A program made the position numbers and the translations under genes. A stretch of DNA of 16,949 nucleotides from Smittium culicis. Its lineage: Eukaryota; Kickxellomycota; Harpellomycetes; Harpellales; Legeriomycetaceae. Location: the NCBI GenBank assembly GCA_001970855.1, contig LSSN01000333.1, positions 1-16,949 of the forward strand, in the 5' to 3' direction. This document shows positions 1 to 8,040 of this stretch, in pieces; the first letter of the stretch is position 1, and every line of letters starts with the position of its first letter. Under the pieces are notes generated by a model that worked only from the letters and a program-made list of their open reading frames with translations, searched no databases and was not told where the DNA came from.

Positions 1-703
1 GGTGCACCGCTATTGGACATATCTATTGAACTAGAATCATTGCTGCCGTTACTTACTGTTCGTTGGCGAGTTCGTTGGCGAGTGCGTTGGCGAGTGCGTT
101 GGCGAGTTCTTGATTTATTGCCGTTGTCTGAAATCGATGCGGATCCTGAGCAATTATTAGATTCTGAGCCTGTGTTATTGTTAGAAACGGTTCGTGATCG
201 CGTTCTTGGCCTAGTCCTGGTTTCGTCATCAGAGTCGGTGTCTGATTCTGAGTCAGAGTCAGATATCGAATCAGTATCAGTATTTCGTTTTGTTACGCTA
301 ATGGACCCAGAATTAGATATTGTAGCAGTTCGTGATCGCGTTCGAGATCTAGTTCGTGACCGAGTGCGAATGATGTTAGAGTCTGAAGGTGCACCGCTAT
401 TGGACATATCTATTGAACTAGAATCATTGCTGCCGTTACTTACTGTTCGGGATCTAGTTCGGGTACGAGTCCGTTGGCGAGTTCTTGATTTATTGCCGTT
501 GTCTGAAATCGACGCGGATCCTGAGCAATTATTAGATTCTGAGCCTGTGTTATTGTTAGAAACGGTTCGTGATCGCGTTCTTGGCCTAGTCCTGGTTTCG
601 TCATCAGAGTCGGTGTCTGATTCTGAGTCAGAGTCAGATATTGAATCAGTATCAGTATTTCCTTTTGTCACGCTAATGGACCCAGTATCAGATATTGTAG
701 CAG
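1..703 (-). repeat. In-frame tandem repeat, unit about 387 bp (129 codons), two near-identical copies
   Basis: The segment starting at position 1 recurs at 388. Copy one covers 1-387 and copy two about 388-703. Between them the blocks encoding the GSESNNCSGSASISDNG stretch and the SDSDSESDTDSDDE stretch are almost base-identical. The offset shifts from 387 to 375 after about position 110 because copy one carries 12 extra bases of a 12-bp microrepeat. A third, much more diverged unit can be seen at about 704-862 (compare the NGRKSRTRQRTRTRSRS block). Because 387 is divisible by three, unit number can change without breaking the frame. The left edge cuts the array, so the total number of units is unknown. 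Confidence 0.9.
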
Positions 704-2246
704 TTCTTGTTCTAGTGCTCGTGGCGTTAGATTCAGTTTTCTCACCGCTATTGGAGTTATTAGCTGTTCTCGAATTTTTGTTGTCTCTAGTGCCATTTTT
801 AGATCTTGATCGAGTGCGAGTTCTTTGACGTGTTCTTGACTTTCTGCCATTTTCTGAATGTGACTTTGCAGCTGTGTTGCTATTTGTATTTGAATATTTA
901 CATTCAGTTGTTTCAGTTCTTCTTGTTCGGGTTTTTGCTTTAGTATCTATATTGGTATCAGTTTGCGACAATCTATTCGAGGATGATTCAGTATCTGTCT
1001 CGGGGCTTATATTTGATGTTGTATTTGTATTATTATAGCTGCTTGAATTAGTGATACTATTGGCTTTTGAAGTTTTTTTTCTTCCAGTAGTTTTAGTTTT
1101 TTTATTTTTATCTGTACTTTCATTCGTGTTAGTTTTTGATTCTACACTCCTACAGTATTTATTGCTTCTACAATTGCATTTTCTACCACGACAATTTTTC
1201 GACTTAGGTTTACACTTTATTGAGTGTCGCTTTTCATGCTTATGTCTATGCTTGCATTTACAAATGTGATTATCACATTTGTTTTGGTTATGGTCACAGA
1301 TTTTTTTATTGCAATCTAAGCAATTTTGATTTTCACAACCGTATATACTTATCAATCGTTTTTCATTTTCACATTTATCGTTTTTCATTTTTTCTAAAAT
1401 TCTACAAGCAAGATTAGATATTGGTATGACGTATTTCATAGACATTTTGCTTATTTTATTCAAAACTTCACATGATAATTTTTTGTTTTTATATGGATCT
1501 TCTAAAATTTTTTTGAAAATTCTTAATATTCTAATTCTGTTACTTCTTGTCTTTTCATACTTCATATATCTAAGGTATTTAATGATGTTTCTACGTATTA
1601 TCTTTTTATATGCATTTTTTTTGCACTCTCTTCTATTACACTTTAAGCCTTGTGAACACTTTTTGTCCATTTTTCTTGATCCTTTAAATTCACAGAATCT
1701 ATCTCTTCGTCTGCATCTTTGTGATTTTTTCCTTCTTATCAAAGATTTCATCAAGCGATCAGCGTTTTTTATACATTTAAAACATTTTGAAGAGCATCTG
1801 TTTAATTTTATATTATTATTATTCGTCGAGCATTTAGACTTCTTTAAGCATCCATTTGCATCTGAGTTCTTGGATTCCTTAGAGCATAATCGATTACTTG
1901 AGACTTTGCGCTCCTTCGTACAATCGGGTTTAATTGATACTTTTGCTATATTTGGATATTCAGCTTTTTTTGAAAATCCTGCACTCTTATTGTTTAAAGT
2001 AGAAGTAATATAATTAATTTTAGGTTTTAAAGAAGGTGTCTCAGCATTGAAATTTATTTTCTGGTTATCCTTACTCTCTGCAAGTGTATAATCTGAACTG
2101 ATTACACTTGTATATTGGAATAAAACTTTGGTTTCAATTACTTTCGATTTGACTTCGACGATAGTTTGAAATTCCTCATCTTGCGCATTAATGTTAATGC
2201 AATTATATAAAACTAGTGCAATAAGATGAAAACTTATTTTCACCAT
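1..2246 (-). CDS. Predicted secreted Cys-rich protein with Arg-Thr/Arg-Ser and Ser-Asp repeat tail (C-terminus off window)
   Basis: An uninterrupted minus-strand frame runs from ATG at 2246-2244 to the left edge, giving 748 complete codons and no stop. The start is the first ATG and is followed by a good signal peptide: hydrophobic residues 3-15 and a likely cleavage site near residues 21-22 (ININA/Q). Residues about 23-105 are Ser/Thr/Lys-rich. Residues 109-365 are very basic and hold about 27 cysteines, many in K-C, R-C or N-C pairs, including a KCKHRHKHEKRH-type His cluster. From about residue 457 onward come RTRSRT/RTRQ runs alternating with acidic SDSDSESDTDSDDE runs (near residues 535-550 and 660-675) and Asn-Gly-Ser sequons. 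Three repeat units are visible, the first degenerate. I do not recognise the family. The composition resembles SR splicing proteins, but the signal peptide and disulfide-type middle argue for secretion or a cell surface. Start context is AATAATGG. No intron is needed. The frame is certain; the function is unknown. Confidence 0.85.
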   Translation of the reverse strand, partial: MVKISFHLIALVLYNCININAQDEEFQTIVEVKSKVIETKVLFQYTSVISSDYTLAESKDNQKINFNAETPSLKPKINYITSTLNNKSAGFSKKAEYPNIAKVSIKPDCTKERKVSSNRLCSKESKNSDANGCLKKSKCSTNNNNIKLNRCSSKCFKCIKNADRLMKSLIRRKKSQRCRRRDRFCEFKGSRKMDKKCSQGLKCNRRECKKNAYKKIIRRNIIKYLRYMKYEKTRSNRIRILRIFKKILEDPYKNKKLSCEVLNKISKMSMKYVIPISNLACRILEKMKNDKCENEKRLISIYGCENQNCLDCNKKICDHNQNKCDNHICKCKHRHKHEKRHSIKCKPKSKNCRGRKCNCRSNKYCRSVESKTNTNESTDKNKKTKTTGRKKTSKANSITNSSSYNNTNTTSNISPETDTESSSNRLSQTDTNIDTKAKTRTRRTETTECKYSNTNSNTAAKSHSENGRKSRTRQRTRTRSRSKNGTRDNKNSRTANNSNSGEKTESNATSTRTRTATISDTGSISVTKGNTDTDSISDSDSESDTDSDDETRTRPRTRSRTVSNNNTGSESNNCSGSASISDNGNKSRTRQRTRTRTRSRTVSNGSNDSSSIDMSNSGAPSDSNIIRTRSRTRSRTRSRTATISNSGSISVTKRNTDTDSISDSDSESDTDSDDETRTRPRTRSRTVSNNNTGSESNNCSGSASISDNGNKSRTRQRTRQRTRQRTRQRTVSNGSNDSSSIDMSNSGA
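61..111 (-). repeat. 12-bp microsatellite-like array encoding RTRQ
   Basis: Four successive units of CGTTGGCGAGTG type (with CGAGTT variants) encode Arg-Thr-Arg-Gln on the minus strand. The matching place in the second 387-bp unit (448-483) has one unit fewer and diverged RTRTRTRS codons, so the array has expanded or contracted recently. Confidence 0.85.
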
Positions 2247-2266
2247 TATTGCAAAATTTTTGTTTC

Positions 2267-2281
2267 CTTTTTTTTATATGT
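2267..2281 (-). promoter_or_regulatory. Possible TATA-like element of the secreted-protein gene
   Basis: On the minus strand CATATAAAAAAAAGG lies about 20-35 bases upstream of the ATG at 2246. It matches a TATA-type sequence, but the surrounding DNA is so AT-rich that chance occurrence is likely. Confidence 0.25.
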
Positions 2282-2911
2282 AATTTACGATTTGTATTTT
2301 CTAATTTATTTCTAAATTTATAATTTTTAACCCTGAATGAAATTATACAATTCATAAATTGCTTTTTTATCCTTAGAGTATTTACCTATATACTCTATAA
2401 CGTCTTATTCTTTTCCTTATATACCGCAAAAATAAATTATTATTATTATTATATTATTTTAAATATATAATAAAAATTGGCTGATCTTTAAGTTTAAAAA
2501 TGCAAATAGTATACGCCTATCATTCACATCTAGCATCAATATCGCAAAACATTTATGCTATAAGAAATATGGCAATTTATATTTTTATTTTTATTAGAGT
2601 TAACCATTTTCTCTTTACGTCATTGCCGAAATATTTCATGCATTTGGATTGATTTGATTGTGGATACGGCCCAAATTTGATTAATTTATAGTTTAAATAA
2701 TATAAATAGAATTTTTCAAAAAAAAAAACATACCAATAAGGATATAATATTTGATATTATTGTTATAAAAATTCAAGTATTCTAAATTTTTTATACGAGC
2801 TATAGAATTATTTAGATTTTTAATTAAATATTTTTATCAAATTGTATATCAATATTAAATGTGATCCAGAACCTTATTTTAAATTTTTTAATAAAAATAA
2901 CTTTTACTTAT
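2282..2911. other. AT-rich spacer, no gene seen
   Basis: Stops are dense in all frames. There is a short ATT microsatellite at about 2437-2451 and several homopolymer A/T runs. I see no protein similarity, RNA gene or repeat family member here. Confidence 0.6.
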
Positions 2912-2915
2912 TTAA

Positions 2916-3101
2916 CTCTTTCCGGGGCCAACACTCTTAAACTTATTTAAAATCATAATTGGATTAGCCATTTACTTTTGATTTTTTATTGGGTATATAT
3001 AATTTATCAGCCAATAATTTATTAAACCTTATAATTAATATTATTGTTATTTGGTTATATAGTTTTTGCAGTTCAAAAAAAGCCAACCGCCCCTGAAAGG
3101 A
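2916..3101. mobile_element. Family A MITE, copy A1 (piggyBac-like, TTAA target duplication)
   Basis: A 186-bp element lies between TTAA at 2912-2915 and TTAA at 3102-3105. The left end reads CTCTTTCCGGGGCCAAC. The right end, reverse-complemented, reads TCCTTTCAGGGGCGGTTGGC, giving an imperfect inverted terminal repeat of about 16 bp. The interior has ATAATTGGATTAGCC, TATTGGGTATATATAA and CAGCCAATAATTTATTA, shared with the other copies. It has no coding capacity. Exact TTAA duplications and a terminus beginning with C/T-C-C/T fit mobilisation by a piggyBac-type transposase, which is not present in this window. Confidence 0.8.
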
Positions 3102-3105
3102 TTAA

Positions 3106-3674
3106 CGAGATTCATAATATCAATAAATTAGAAGCAATATATAGAAAATATTCAAAGCTTACTTATAATTGGTGCTACTCTTTGTTGCATTGCTAAAGAT
3201 AAACCTATTTTTTTACTGCAAATTATATTTGATGTATTTTCCGTTACTACTTGCAGGATTTAATTATTTCAGGGCTCTCAATATTTTTAAAACTAGTTTA
3301 TTTGAGCTATAATTTAATTAGTGGTTCTGATGAAGAAAGAATGTTCTATTTTATGCTTTTTAAATTAAAATTTGCTCCAAAACAATAGTATATGTCACAC
3401 GTATGATCTATTTAATTACAAAAATTTTATTTAAACTATGACGCTTTTTATTAGCGGTTTGCATAACTTTTTAACTTTTGGAAATCTAGTAATTTGATTC
3501 GCTTCAATTTAATGCGCAAGCTAAAATTAATTCTATCAATTTAACAATTTATTATCATAGTAATAGAAATTTAAACTTGTAATTTGTAATTATTTTATAA
3601 AGTGCTAGTATTTTTATCGTTACCTAACATTTTGGATATGCTATAAATTGTAATTGAGCCAGTTTTGATTAACC
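3106..3674. other. AT-rich spacer, no gene seen
   Basis: No frame of useful length and no recognisable protein or RNA. Composition matches the rest of the spacer DNA. Confidence 0.55.
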
Positions 3675-3830
3675 ATATATGGGATTCTTTATGAAGAGAG
3701 CGCTATTATGCATAATGGGTTACAAATATCAAATTTCATGTTTTATTATTATCCGATAAACCCCCCCCCCCTCCAATCATTTTTTCTTAGCAAATAATAC
3801 TTTCAAAGTAATTTCAATAAATTTAAAAAC
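3675..3830. repeat. Family C repeat, copy C1
   Basis: It starts with ATATATGGGATTCTTTATGA, which resembles the right terminus of family B read in reverse. It continues with CATAATGGGTTAC, AAATTTCATG, TTATTATTATCCGATAA and CAAATAATACTTTCAAA. The same order of blocks recurs at 6347-6482. The copy contains an 11-base C run at 3761-3771. No coding capacity. Confidence 0.65.
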
Positions 3831-4065
3831 CTTAAACTCGCAGGAAAATAATAATAAAAAATTTAAAATGCCTGGCCCAGTAATTTTAATCTGCAGCTAC
3901 ATTCTTTATTCGTTAAGAGTCGCCCATAAATCTAATAGCCTAAATGCTAATAAAATATGCTATATAATGTAAATTATGGAAAATCAGAATATTTTTTACT
4001 ATATGCTTTTTTTTTCTCTGTTAGTATATTTTAATAATGTAAAAACTATCTAAAACTAATATAAA
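3831..4065. other. AT-rich spacer, no gene seen
   Basis: Short spacer between the family C and family A copies, with no feature that I can support. Confidence 0.5.
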
Positions 4066-4432
4066 CCTTTCCACAGCTAATCTCTTGTACACATTTTGAA
4101 ATTATAATTGGATACGCCAAATAAAAATAATATGTTATTGGTTTTGCTCCCTGAACCAATGCTCAGTGGGTATGGAGCTGCTAGAGCGGCGGAGGGGGGT
4201 CAGTTGAAAAATTATTTTTATAATATTTTTTTTAGCCTTTTAAATATTTTTTTATAGCTTTTTGTATACTTTAAAAATTTGTTTAATAAACTCTCTAATA
4301 TATATATATATATATATTGGTTTTGCTGGAGATATTAGCCAATTAAATATTATATTTACACTATGGTTTATCATATTGTCGATTATTTGGATAATTTTGG
4401 TAGTTCAAAAAATTCCAACGCCCATAAACGGG
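4066..4432. mobile_element. Family A MITE, copy A2, carrying an internal insertion
   Basis: The left end (ACCTTTCCACAGC) and the next block (AAATTATAATTGGATACGCC) match family A. The right end, AAAAATTCCAACGCCCATAAA followed by CGGG and TTAA at 4433-4436, matches too. The copy is 367 bp instead of 186 bp because about 179 bp were added in the middle (4149-4327), bounded by 12-bp direct repeats. The left target site is degenerate. No coding capacity. Confidence 0.65.
4149..4327. mobile_element. Nested insertion with 12-bp direct repeats and (TA)n tail, possibly SINE-like
   Basis: ATTGGTTTTGCT occurs at 4137-4148 and again at 4316-4327, on either side of 167 bp absent from the other family A copies. 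The insert begins with an unusually G-rich head (AGCGGCGGAGGGGGGTCAG at about 4184-4203), runs into T-rich DNA and ends in a TA run at about 4300-4315. A target-site-like duplication, a distinct head and a simple-repeat tail are what a short retroposon would leave. I see no convincing tRNA-type box A/box B pair, so the class is uncertain. Confidence 0.4.
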
Positions 4433-4444
4433 TTAAAAGTTAGA

Positions 4445-4700
4445 TATATGGGAGATTCTGAACGAAGAGAGCACTTTGTTTCAGTTTAATGTTATTGGCC
4501 TGTATAATCGCTTATTGTAAGTATTATTGGCAGAGCAAAAAAGGCATTTTTATTTTTCTATTTCTTCGTTTCAATATAAAATTTTTATTTGCTAAAAAAG
4601 TAAATTATTCTACTCATTGGCCGTTTATTTTTTATACGATTTTATATACTGAAACTCTTTACACTATAAAATGACCTCTTCATAAAGAATTGCCCATATA
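4445..4700. mobile_element. Family B MITE, copy B1
   Basis: A 256-bp element bounded by TATATGGG at 4445-4452 and CCCATATA at 4693-4700. The inverted termini extend about 30 bp: left GGGAGATTCTGAACGAAGAG, right in reverse complement GGGCAATTCTTTATGAAGAG. It holds a 61-codon frame (4489-4674) that is also open in copy B2, but the substitution pattern argues against a protein (see findings). The TA-rich boundaries would fit a Tc1/mariner-like TA target; this is inference. Confidence 0.7.
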
Positions 4701-6063
4701 AACTAAAATTAGTTAAAAAATTTCAAAAAATTGTAAAACTTTACTTTACTTTGCTAATATTTTGCATCAATTCGATTGGGCATTTGTACAAGGAATATTC
4801 GTAATAACATACCTATACTGAAACGAACATTCTAAAAACATTATTATCATTGGCTGAATTCAAAATCAATGTCAAATATTTCATTTCTACTTATTTGTTA
4901 TATTTAAATATATTAATTTATTAAAAGCATAGTATTTATCATTGGGTAGAAATTGAGAACTTTATTTTATACGCTACAAAATTTCGCACTACTAGCGCTG
5001 CTTTCTTCAAGAATCAATTGTATTTATATTTTTATTTTATGCGCAGACATATCATCTATAATGAAAATTAAGATGTATTTAAAAAATAATTGTGACTATT
5101 CAGCAAACCACCTTAATTATCAGAAATTAGTTCATAATAATATAGAATTTATAAAATACACAAAAAATTTACTCATAAAATTAACTATAAAATACACAAA
5201 AGAAGTAATATAATATGTGCGGCTTTAAATGAAGATCTTAATATCGTATTCAATTCCATTGAGTGAAGCACATAGTCCATCACTGCTCAATAATAACAGC
5301 TTTTCTTTTTTTATAGCGATATAATTAATGTGATATTATATAGTAGGAATTAACTCTTTGTAGATTTAAATTATTTTTCCAAATACTTTAAGGTTTGTTA
5401 GCTATGGATAAATTAGAAATTCGCTTGATTTTCAAAAAATTCACTGTATCTCTTTAGGAATAAAATTTCTATTTTCGAAAATAGTTTTTCATTTAGCAAA
5501 ATAAACCCCTTTTCTATTCAGTGATTACTATTAATTATTTGTATACAATACCTCGATATTATCTAGCTTAAAAAAGGTATTCTAAGTGATTTGAACCTCA
5601 CTTTTTGAAAACATAGACTAAAAGAAGTTTTTTTCAAACAAGCTATAATAAAAAATTTAATATCATTTTTATATTAAAAGTAATATAAAATGATTTCATT
5701 CTAGTTTAGTATTCAATGATAATCAACATTAGAGTTAATATGGTCAACTCTTTAATTAAATATGATACACATTCTTCTCTAAGCACATTTGAATTTTCAT
5801 AGGTAAATCATCTACACACAAACTTAAAAAAGTCTAATTTGAGCCATTTGCACTGTACATATTTTAAAACCCTCAATATTTACTCTGAGAATACTTTTTG
5901 TTCAATTTAAAAGATGAATGCTTTGTTTGGTGGAGATTTTTTTAAAGCGGAGTCATTAATAATAAAATACATAATAGAGTTTAAAAATGCGATTGAAGAG
6001 AGTTATAAATTTTAGGTTCTAGTCTCTGGCTTTTGAAAATGATATTCTTTCTTCGAGTTTATT
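4701..6063. other. AT-rich spacer, no gene seen
   Basis: About 1.36 kb without a recognisable gene. The longest open stretch (about 4953-5213) begins at TTG, has no family resemblance and is what AT-rich DNA gives by chance. I found no RNA gene and no copy of repeat families A, B or C. Confidence 0.55.
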
Positions 6064-6311
6064 TGGGAGATTCTGAACGAAGAGAGCACTTTGTTGCAGT
6101 ATAATGTTATTGGCCTGTATAATCGCTTTTTGTAACTATTATTGGCGGAGCAAAAAAGTAATTTTGATTTTTCTATTTCTTTGTTTCAATATAAAATTAT
6201 TATTTGCTAAAAATGTAAATTATTCTACTCATTGGCCGATTATTTTTTATGCGATTTTATATACTGAAACTCTTTACACTATAAAATGACCTCTTCATAA
6301 AGAATCACCCA
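6064..6311. mobile_element. Family B MITE, copy B2
   Basis: A 248-bp element from TGGGAGATTCTGAACGAAGA to GAATCACCCA. It is about 90 percent identical by eye to B1 over most of its length, including the 61-codon frame at 6104-6289. The termini are inverted repeats; the flanks (TTT on both sides) do not show a clear target duplication. Confidence 0.7.
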
Positions 6312-6346
6312 TTTGAGTGTCATTTCAGCATTATTTATATTAAGCA

Positions 6347-6482
6347 AATGAGAAATTCTTTATAAAGAGTTCAGTTTTCTCATAATGAGTTAACTTGTAC
6401 GAAATTTCATACTCGATTATTATCCAATAATAAAAATCTAGATTATCAATAGCAAATAATACTTTTAAAATTAAATAAATCT
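6347..6482. repeat. Family C repeat, copy C2
   Basis: The blocks ATTCTTTATAAAGAG, CATAATGAGTTAAC, GAAATTTCATAC, GATTATTATCCAATAA and GCAAATAATACTTTTAAA appear in the same order as in C1 (3675-3830). It ends directly at family B copy B3. It lacks the C run of C1. Confidence 0.6.
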
Positions 6483-6483
6483 A

Positions 6484-6730
6484 TGGGAGATTCTGAACGA
6501 AGAGAATACTTTATTACAGTATAATTTTATTTGCCTGATCATTCATTATGTGTAATTATTTATTGGCGGAATTGAAGAGGCATTCCAACTTTTCTATTTA
6601 TTCATTTAATTTTGAAATTTTTATCTGGTAAAAAAAAGGACTAATTAATTCATTGAATACAATTTTCGAATCAAAATTTATATTCTGTAACACTTTTCAC
6701 TATAAAACGACTCCTTCATAAAGAATCGCC
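6484..6730. mobile_element. Family B MITE, copy B3 (diverged)
   Basis: It starts TGGGAGATTCTGAACGAAGA and ends CTCCTTCATAAAGAATCGCC, with interior blocks (TATTGGCGGA, CACTATAAAACGAC) matching B1 and B2. Divergence is greater, with several indels, and the 61-codon frame of B1/B2 is broken here. Confidence 0.65.
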
Positions 6731-6816
6731 TACATAGAAAGATTAAAATTCCTTTATAATCCCATCAATACTGTTAACTTAAATGAGTATTCATGCCAAT
6801 AATTTCAAGTTCCAGA

Positions 6817-6848
6817 AAAGTGACTTCTTCGTTCAGAATTCCCAATAT
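6817..6848 (-). repeat. Family B terminus, inverted fragment
   Basis: AGTGACTTCTTCGTTCAGAA followed by TTCCCAATATA is the reverse complement of the family B left end. It is either a solo terminus or the far end of a longer element starting at 6484. Confidence 0.55.
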
Positions 6849-6866
6849 AATATAAACAAATACTAA

Positions 6867-7052
6867 CCATTTCTGGCGCCAACACTCAATAACTTATTTA
6901 AAAATCATAATTTGATAGTACTATTGTATTTTATGTATTATAGGAAATACCTGAGTTAATAATCAGTAAAATACTATCACTATATTAATTTATTTTTGTC
7001 TTTTGTTTGGATAAATCTGATAGCTATAATAAAGACAACCTCCCCTGAAAGG
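6867..7052. mobile_element. Family A MITE, copy A3
   Basis: Exactly 186 bp, the same length as A1, between CTAA at 6863-6866 and TTAA at 7053-7056. The left end is CCATTTCTGGCGCCAACACT and the right end is CTCCCCTGAAAGG. The interior is more diverged than in A1. It ends only about 10 bases before the left inverted repeat of the DIRS-like element. Confidence 0.7.
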
Positions 7053-7065
7053 TTAAATAACTTGA

Positions 7066-7160
7066 ATAATGTAAATTATACTTCAGGGAGGAGGCATATT
7101 AAGTGTTACCATCCTATTGGATAAAACTGAACCGAAAATTACAAACCAATAAAAATAGAG
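7066..7160 (+). repeat. Left inverted terminal repeat of the DIRS-like element
   Basis: Its reverse complement aligns nearly base for base with 11389-11483. Shared blocks include GTTTTATCCAATAG, ATGGTAAC and CTTAATAT followed by a CTCCTC tract and GTATAAT. About four fifths of positions match by eye, with few or no gaps. Confidence 0.8.
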
Positions 7161-7332
7161 TGAATAAGGTGAACTAAAAAAAAAAATTATAGTATATAAT
7201 ATAAATTACATGCTAGCGTTATGCTTTTAATCTTTTCTTTCACAAAGGTACTTTATCAGCATAAAGATTTTCAACTTTAAATTTTTATACTTATGAAAAT
7301 TTAAAACTTTATTTACTTCAAAAATAATTACG
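7161..7332. other. Leader between left inverted repeat and gag-like remnant
   Basis: AT-rich segment with an A-run at about 7177-7187. No coding content is seen; it would be the 5' untranslated part of the element. Confidence 0.5.
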
Positions 7333-8040
7333 ATGGAAAAATTTACTGGATTCCAAACTCGACTCTACCAAGATCATATCAAGGTATTATACGAAATTTT
7401 GCAGAAACTACTACGTGAAAGAGAGAGCAACCAAGAGCCAGAAGACACTTAAATATCAAATAGGACACCCATTACAGACTTTTTTGAATGCCCTGAGCTC
7501 ACTAAAGTGCATCCATCGATACAAGAATACTTCTTCCGAACACCACTTACTGAAAAATAACGAAAGATTTCGATCCACTCATGCACCAAGACTATTTCAA
7601 TGAGCTATACACTGCAGCCACTGAAAGATACATTGTCGAGCGCAGTGATGAAAACACATTCCGTTTTCTATGGAATACATTTAGCCCTTTCATAAGCAAC
7701 TCAGCAAATTGAAACTATTTCCACCGCCGAATCCAAGAAAACAAGGATATAGACACCTCCGAAGATCCAGAAATTATTTTCTCCATTACAATGAGAGCTC
7801 TCATGTTTAAAATTTCCACTACTGTAACCTAAGAAAGGTTAGAAAGTCAAAAATATGTAATAGATCATCCCAGAAAACTGACTGAGCTTGTTGAATAGAT
7901 TCGAAGCATCTTTTAGATAACAGATATTGGAAGCTTTCATATCTGAAAAACCAAACACAAAATAACTTCGGTTTTTCCACTTTCAAAAGTACCAATATAC
8001 CTCGATAGACAAGAATTCGAGCGTCAAAAACACTTAAATG
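7333..8040 (+). pseudogene. Gag-like remnant of the DIRS-like element
   Basis: An ATG at 7333 opens a 39-codon stretch (MEKFTGFQTRLYQDH...) ended by TAA. Beyond it, the same or shifted frames keep recognisable blocks of the gag-like protein carried by DIRS-like elements in early-diverging fungi. A region reading LQPLKDTLSSAV...FYGIHLALS lies at about 7600-7690. A block reading YFHRRIQENKDIDTSEDPEI then lies at about 7715-7775, followed by TMRALMFKISTTVT, ERLES and KLTELVE. At least one frameshift occurs near 7710, and stops interrupt it, several explained by CAA to TAA. This gag is structural by family analogy (RNA packaging). The family match is from memory of such elements, so a database search is needed for exact homology. 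Confidence 0.65.

Noticed and set aside
1..703. CRISPR array or satellite
   Set aside because: The repeats are coding, in frame, 387 bp long and without spacers.
13..828. 271-codon plus-strand frame rich in Leu/Val/Arg
   Set aside because: It lies exactly antisense to the repeat region of the minus-strand gene. The repeats have no stop in this frame, so it is open for that reason, and only the minus strand has a signal peptide, start and continuous 748-codon frame.
1..860. Nuclear SR-type splicing factor
   Set aside because: There is no RNA-recognition motif, and the protein begins with a signal peptide followed by a cysteine-rich region.
1426..2013. 195-codon plus-strand hydrophobic frame
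   Set aside because: Antisense shadow of the Lys/Cys-rich part of the minus-strand gene; the Phe/Leu-rich composition is the complement of AAA/AAG and GAA codons.
4149..4205. tRNA gene or tRNA-derived head
   Set aside because: The G-rich segment does not fold into a cloverleaf by eye and lacks a box B (GGTTCGA-type) sequence.
4953..5213. 86-codon frame in the spacer
   Set aside because: It starts at TTG, has no recognisable domain and lies in AT-rich DNA where such frames arise by chance.
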